Positions 7,159 to 9,221 of a stretch of 9,221 nt of DNA are shown here, in pieces; positions within the stretch are counted from its first letter, which is position 1, and each line of letters begins with the position of its first letter. The notes under the pieces were generated by a model. The model saw nothing but the letters and a program-made list of their open reading frames with translations. It was not told where the DNA came from and ran no database searches. Location of the stretch: contig MGXX01000067.1 in assembly GCA_001801515.1 (NCBI GenBank), positions 52,197-61,417 of the forward strand, read 5' to 3'. A program made the position numbers and the translations under genes. Source of the DNA: Gammaproteobacteria bacterium RIFCSPHIGHO2_12_FULL_38_11 (GTDB lineage Bacteria; Pseudomonadota; Gammaproteobacteria; Coxiellales; Coxiellaceae).

Positions 7159-7659
7159 GTGATAGATAAAGAAGGCTTTCGGGCAAACGTGGGTATTATT
7201 GTTACTAACAATAAGGGCGAGTTATTGTGGGCACGACGATTTGGCAATCAAGCTGCGTGGCAATTTCCACAGGGTGGCATTAATAACAACGAAACAACCA
7301 TCGATGCCATGTATCGTGAATTAAAAGAAGAATTGGGGCTTGATTCACATAATGTAAAATTATTAGCCGAATCACGTGGATGGTTGCGATATTATTTACC
7401 GCAGCGTTTTCAAAGAAGTGATCGCAATTCAGATTCGCAACGCTGCATCGGTCAAAAACAAAAATGGTTTTTGCTACGGTTAACAAGTGAAGATGCTACT
7501 GTTAAACTCGATGGCTGCCCCTATCCTGAATTTGATCAGTGGAAATGGGTTGATTATTGGTTTCCATTGAAACAAGTTATTTTTTTTAAACGGCATGTTT
7601 ATCGGCAAGCATTAGAAGAGTTTGAGTGTGTTATCCGAGATCAGTTATCGGAACGTTGA
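7159..7659 (+). CDS. rppH: RNA pyrophosphohydrolase RppH (Nudix)
   Basis: A cytoplasmic Nudix hydrolase of 166 residues that removes pyrophosphate from the triphosphorylated 5' ends of mRNA and so opens them to RNase E decay. The N-terminus ([14 protein letters not shown]) and the blocks [17 protein letters not shown] and [11 protein letters not shown] are characteristic of RppH/NudH rather than other Nudix enzymes. The Nudix box GX5EX7REUXEEXGU is complete: Gly39, Glu45, Arg53-Glu54-Leu55, Glu57-Glu58 and Gly60-Leu61. It is close in length to E. coli RppH (176) and has a few extra residues in the loop after LPQRF. The start is a GTG with GAGG five bases upstream; no ATG fits the family N-terminus. 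It is divergent from nrdA. Downstream, the commonly adjacent ptsP is missing and a TauE-like gene follows after 48 nt. Confidence 0.96.
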   Translation: MIDKEGFRANVGIIVTNNKGELLWARRFGNQAAWQFPQGGINNNETTIDAMYRELKEELGLDSHNVKLLAESRGWLRYYLPQRFQRSDRNSDSQRCIGQKQKWFLLRLTSEDATVKLDGCPYPEFDQWKWVDYWFPLKQVIFFKRHVYRQALEEFECVIRDQLSER

Positions 7660-7683
7660 TTACTTGTTTTATATCAGTATAAT
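7656..7683 (+). promoter_or_regulatory. Sigma-70 promoter for the TauE-like gene
   Basis: TTGATT (7656-7661, 4 of 6) and a perfect TATAAT (7678-7683) are 16 bases apart. The -35 overlaps the rppH stop codon. Transcription would start near 7690, giving a short leader of about 18 bases that holds AAGGA at 7697-7701. The site suggests that the downstream genes can be expressed independently of rppH. Confidence 0.7.
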
Positions 7684-7707
7684 TCTACTCTGTAATAAGG
7701 AAATTTC

Positions 7708-8511
7708 ATGCACTTCGACAATTTATTATTTGTATTGGCAATGTATTTAGCACTCGGAATTGGCGCAGGATTTTTATCGGGTGTGTTAGGTGCAGGCGGT
7801 GGATTAATCATGGTCCCCGGATTGATTTTTTTATTTCAATGGGAATCAATGAACCCGAAAATTGTGATGCATGTTGCTGTGGGTACTTCATTAGCAGCGA
7901 TGATACCAGTGGCACTTCGATCATTAACTTCACATATGAAGCATAATGTACCTTTTTATCCGATTTATAAAAAAATGGCACCTGGTATTATAATTGGCGT
8001 TATTACTGGCGGTGTTTTAGCACATTATATTCGTTCGCATAATTTACAAATTATTTTTGGTGTTTTTGTTTTTGTCATGGCCTTAACATTATTGCATGAA
8101 AGAAAAAAGAAACAATGTGAAAATTTACCTGGATTGATTGGGATGTCGTTAGCTGGTGGATTTGTTGGTGTGCAATCAGGCATGTTAGGTATTGCAGGTA
8201 GCGCATTTTCCGTGCCATTTTTAACGTATCGCGGTGTGTTAATGCATACGGCTGTTGTGGTGTCTGTTGCGATTGCTGTGACAGTGTCTGTGTTAGGTGC
8301 AGTCACTTTTATCCTGACTGGCATGCATGCTGTTGGATTGCCGCATTGGAGCACAGGTTATGTTTATTGGCCAGCATGGTTAGGTCTTGGCATGGGTGGT
8401 GTTTTTGTTGCGCCATTGGGTGCAAAATTATCGCATTGTATTTCTGCGCGAAAATTAAAATTTTTTTTTGCAGTGTTTTTATTTTGTGTTAGCGCAAAGA
8501 TGTTGCTATAA
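7708..8511 (+). CDS. TauE/SafE-family (DUF81) membrane transporter
   Basis: An inner-membrane protein of 267 residues with about eight hydrophobic segments. It has the two-fold repeat of the TauE/SafE family. The first half carries GFLSGVLGAGGGLIMVP (residues 21-37) and the second GFVGVQSGMLGIAGSAFSVP (151-170), each at the start of a half and followed by three further segments. In the second copy the usual glycine cluster is reduced (GIAGS in place of GxGGG). Members are proposed exporters or importers of sulfite, sulfoacetate or other anions; the substrate here cannot be told from sequence. Start chosen at the ATG at 7708 with AAGGA six bases upstream. A TauE-type gene just upstream of lgt is also known from Pseudomonas, so this is a conserved neighbourhood rather than a recent arrival. 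A run of nine T lies near the 3' end, in frame. Confidence 0.9.
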   Translation: MHFDNLLFVLAMYLALGIGAGFLSGVLGAGGGLIMVPGLIFLFQWESMNPKIVMHVAVGTSLAAMIPVALRSLTSHMKHNVPFYPIYKKMAPGIIIGVITGGVLAHYIRSHNLQIIFGVFVFVMALTLLHERKKKQCENLPGLIGMSLAGGFVGVQSGMLGIAGSAFSVPFLTYRGVLMHTAVVVSVAIAVTVSVLGAVTFILTGMHAVGLPHWSTGYVYWPAWLGLGMGGVFVAPLGAKLSHCISARKLKFFFAVFLFCVSAKMLL

Positions 8512-8593
8512 AGATGGAGTTGGGGAGCGGGGTTTGGTGTCACGGAAGCGTGCATGAATTAACTTTTACAAGTGGCGCCCAAAAGGAGTATAT

Positions 8594-8923
8594 ATGACCT
8601 GGAATGAAAAAGATAAAATAAAAACAAACATATTAATTGAAGAAGTGTTCAAACTTTCAGGCATGCGATTAGAAAATAAACAATTGGAAAATGAATTTAA
8701 ATCACATGTTGGCGATCTTTTTTATCAAAAATATAACGAGGGACTTGCTAACATTAATAACGCTATTTTGATTGAGGAGATAAAAAATAAATTGGGCCAG
8801 TGGCATCACGAACAAGCAATTTTACATTATCCACATGCCCCTCGGTTTCGTTACGCAAACAATCAAGTTAATCGGCTGGCAATACAAGCTATAACAGAAT
8901 CAACCAGAAAGGCAAAATTATAA
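8594..8923 (+). CDS. Hypothetical protein, 109 residues, upstream of lgt
   Basis: I do not recognise this protein. It has 109 residues, is highly charged, has no cysteine, no signal peptide and no membrane segment, and is probably cytoplasmic and largely helical over residues 1-75. The sequence ILIEE occurs twice (13-17 and 58-62), each followed by a similar short stretch (VFKLSG and IKNKLG), which may mark a degenerate internal repeat. The last third has a His/Pro/aromatic patch (HHEQAILHYPHAPRFRY, 71-87) and a basic end (TRKAKL). It is very likely a real gene: AGGAG stands five bases before the ATG, and its stop codon TAA is followed directly by the ATG of lgt, suggesting translational coupling. 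The 82-nt gap before it (8512-8593) is G-rich and shows no clear terminator, so read-through from the TauE-like gene is likely. Confidence 0.75.
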   Translation: MTWNEKDKIKTNILIEEVFKLSGMRLENKQLENEFKSHVGDLFYQKYNEGLANINNAILIEEIKNKLGQWHHEQAILHYPHAPRFRYANNQVNRLAIQAITESTRKAKL

Positions 8924-9221
8924 ATGTTTTATTATCCTTCACATATTAATCCTGTAGCAATTACGCTTGGCCCTATTAAAGTGCATTGGTATGGATTAAT
9001 GTACTTGCTTGGTTTTGTCGGTGCATGGCTGTTAGCGATGTATCGCGCAAAATCCGCTGGGTTTACGAAAGATCAGGTGACTGATTTAATTTTTTATGCC
9101 GCATTAGGCGTGGTATTGGGTGGACGCATAGGTTACATGGTTTTTTATGATTTACCGCGATTGCTTACACATCCCTTGAGTCTGTTCAAAGTTTGGGATG
9201 GTGGCATGTCATTTCACGGTG
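8924..9221 (+). CDS. lgt: Prolipoprotein diacylglyceryl transferase, N-terminal 99 residues
   Basis: An inner-membrane enzyme that transfers diacylglyceryl from phosphatidylglycerol to the lipobox cysteine of prolipoproteins, the first step of lipoprotein maturation. The visible part shows the first transmembrane segments and family blocks: [11 protein letters not shown] (residues 21-31, Tyr23 matching the conserved Tyr26 of E. coli), [11 protein letters not shown] (66-76) and [11 protein letters not shown] (89-99), whose His98 corresponds to the catalytic region around E. coli His103. The rest, including the GRxGNxxN signature, is beyond the window; the usual length is about 260-290 residues. 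The ATG directly abuts the stop codon of the preceding gene. Only a weak AAAGG stands 11 bases upstream, which fits coupled translation. The gene commonly downstream, thyA, cannot be seen. Confidence 0.97.
   Translation, partial: MFYYPSHINPVAITLGPIKVHWYGLMYLLGFVGAWLLAMYRAKSAGFTKDQVTDLIFYAALGVVLGGRIGYMVFYDLPRLLTHPLSLFKVWDGGMSFHG

Noticed and set aside
8025..8354. Minus-strand open frame of 109 codons opposite the TauE-like gene
   Set aside because: It is a shadow of the membrane-protein codons, with no ribosome site or recognisable domain.
8461..8469. Run of nine T near the 3' end of the TauE-like gene as a possible frameshift site
   Set aside because: The frame is intact through the run (three Phe codons) and ends at a normal family length.
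8541..8552. CACG-GAAG-CGTG hairpin between the TauE-like gene and the 109-residue gene
   Set aside because: The stem has only four pairs and no U run follows, so it cannot be called a terminator.

Overview
The window is an AT-rich stretch of bacterial chromosome that reads mostly as conserved housekeeping DNA. The protein families, the gene pairs fmdB-aspS and rppH...TauE-like-lgt, and the long two-ATP-cone NrdA point to a gammaproteobacterium. A member of the Legionellales or a relative is my best guess, but that is inference from gene order, protein type and base composition, not proof.

Region 1 (1-2009, minus strand): the 3'-truncated aspartyl-tRNA synthetase gene aspS follows a small FmdB-type zinc-ribbon gene, probably as one operon with its promoter near 2032-2059. 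The AspRS carries the two anticodon-domain residues linked to non-discriminating enzymes (His30, Gly81), so Asn-tRNA may be made by amidation in this organism. Region 2 (2225-2948, plus strand): a secreted protein predicted to be a small outer-membrane beta-barrel, a strong intrinsic terminator, and a 33-bp inverted repeat that looks like a dispersed element.

Region 3 (2958-7059, minus strand): nrdA and nrdB, the two subunits of an aerobic class I ribonucleotide reductase. The 76-nt gap between them holds a hairpin and long G/C runs. Upstream of nrdA lie two NrdR boxes 31 bp apart, the nearer pair partner overlapping a candidate -10 element, and two DnaA-box-like sites further upstream. This gives a consistent picture of dNTP-supply control.

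Region 4 (7101-9221, plus strand): rppH (RNA 5' pyrophosphohydrolase) diverges from nrdA. It is followed by a TauE/SafE-type membrane transporter with its own promoter, an unrecognised 109-residue protein, and the start of lgt (prolipoprotein diacylglyceryl transferase), cut by the window end. Gammaproteobacteria often carry ptsP between rppH and lgt; it is absent here.

No stretch over 300 bases lacks a gene. I see no tRNA, rRNA, CRISPR array, transposase or phage gene. I found no evident new multi-gene system; the most interesting items are the regulatory layout before nrdA, the two repeat-like elements, the AspRS specificity residues, the missing ptsP and the unknown 109-residue gene.
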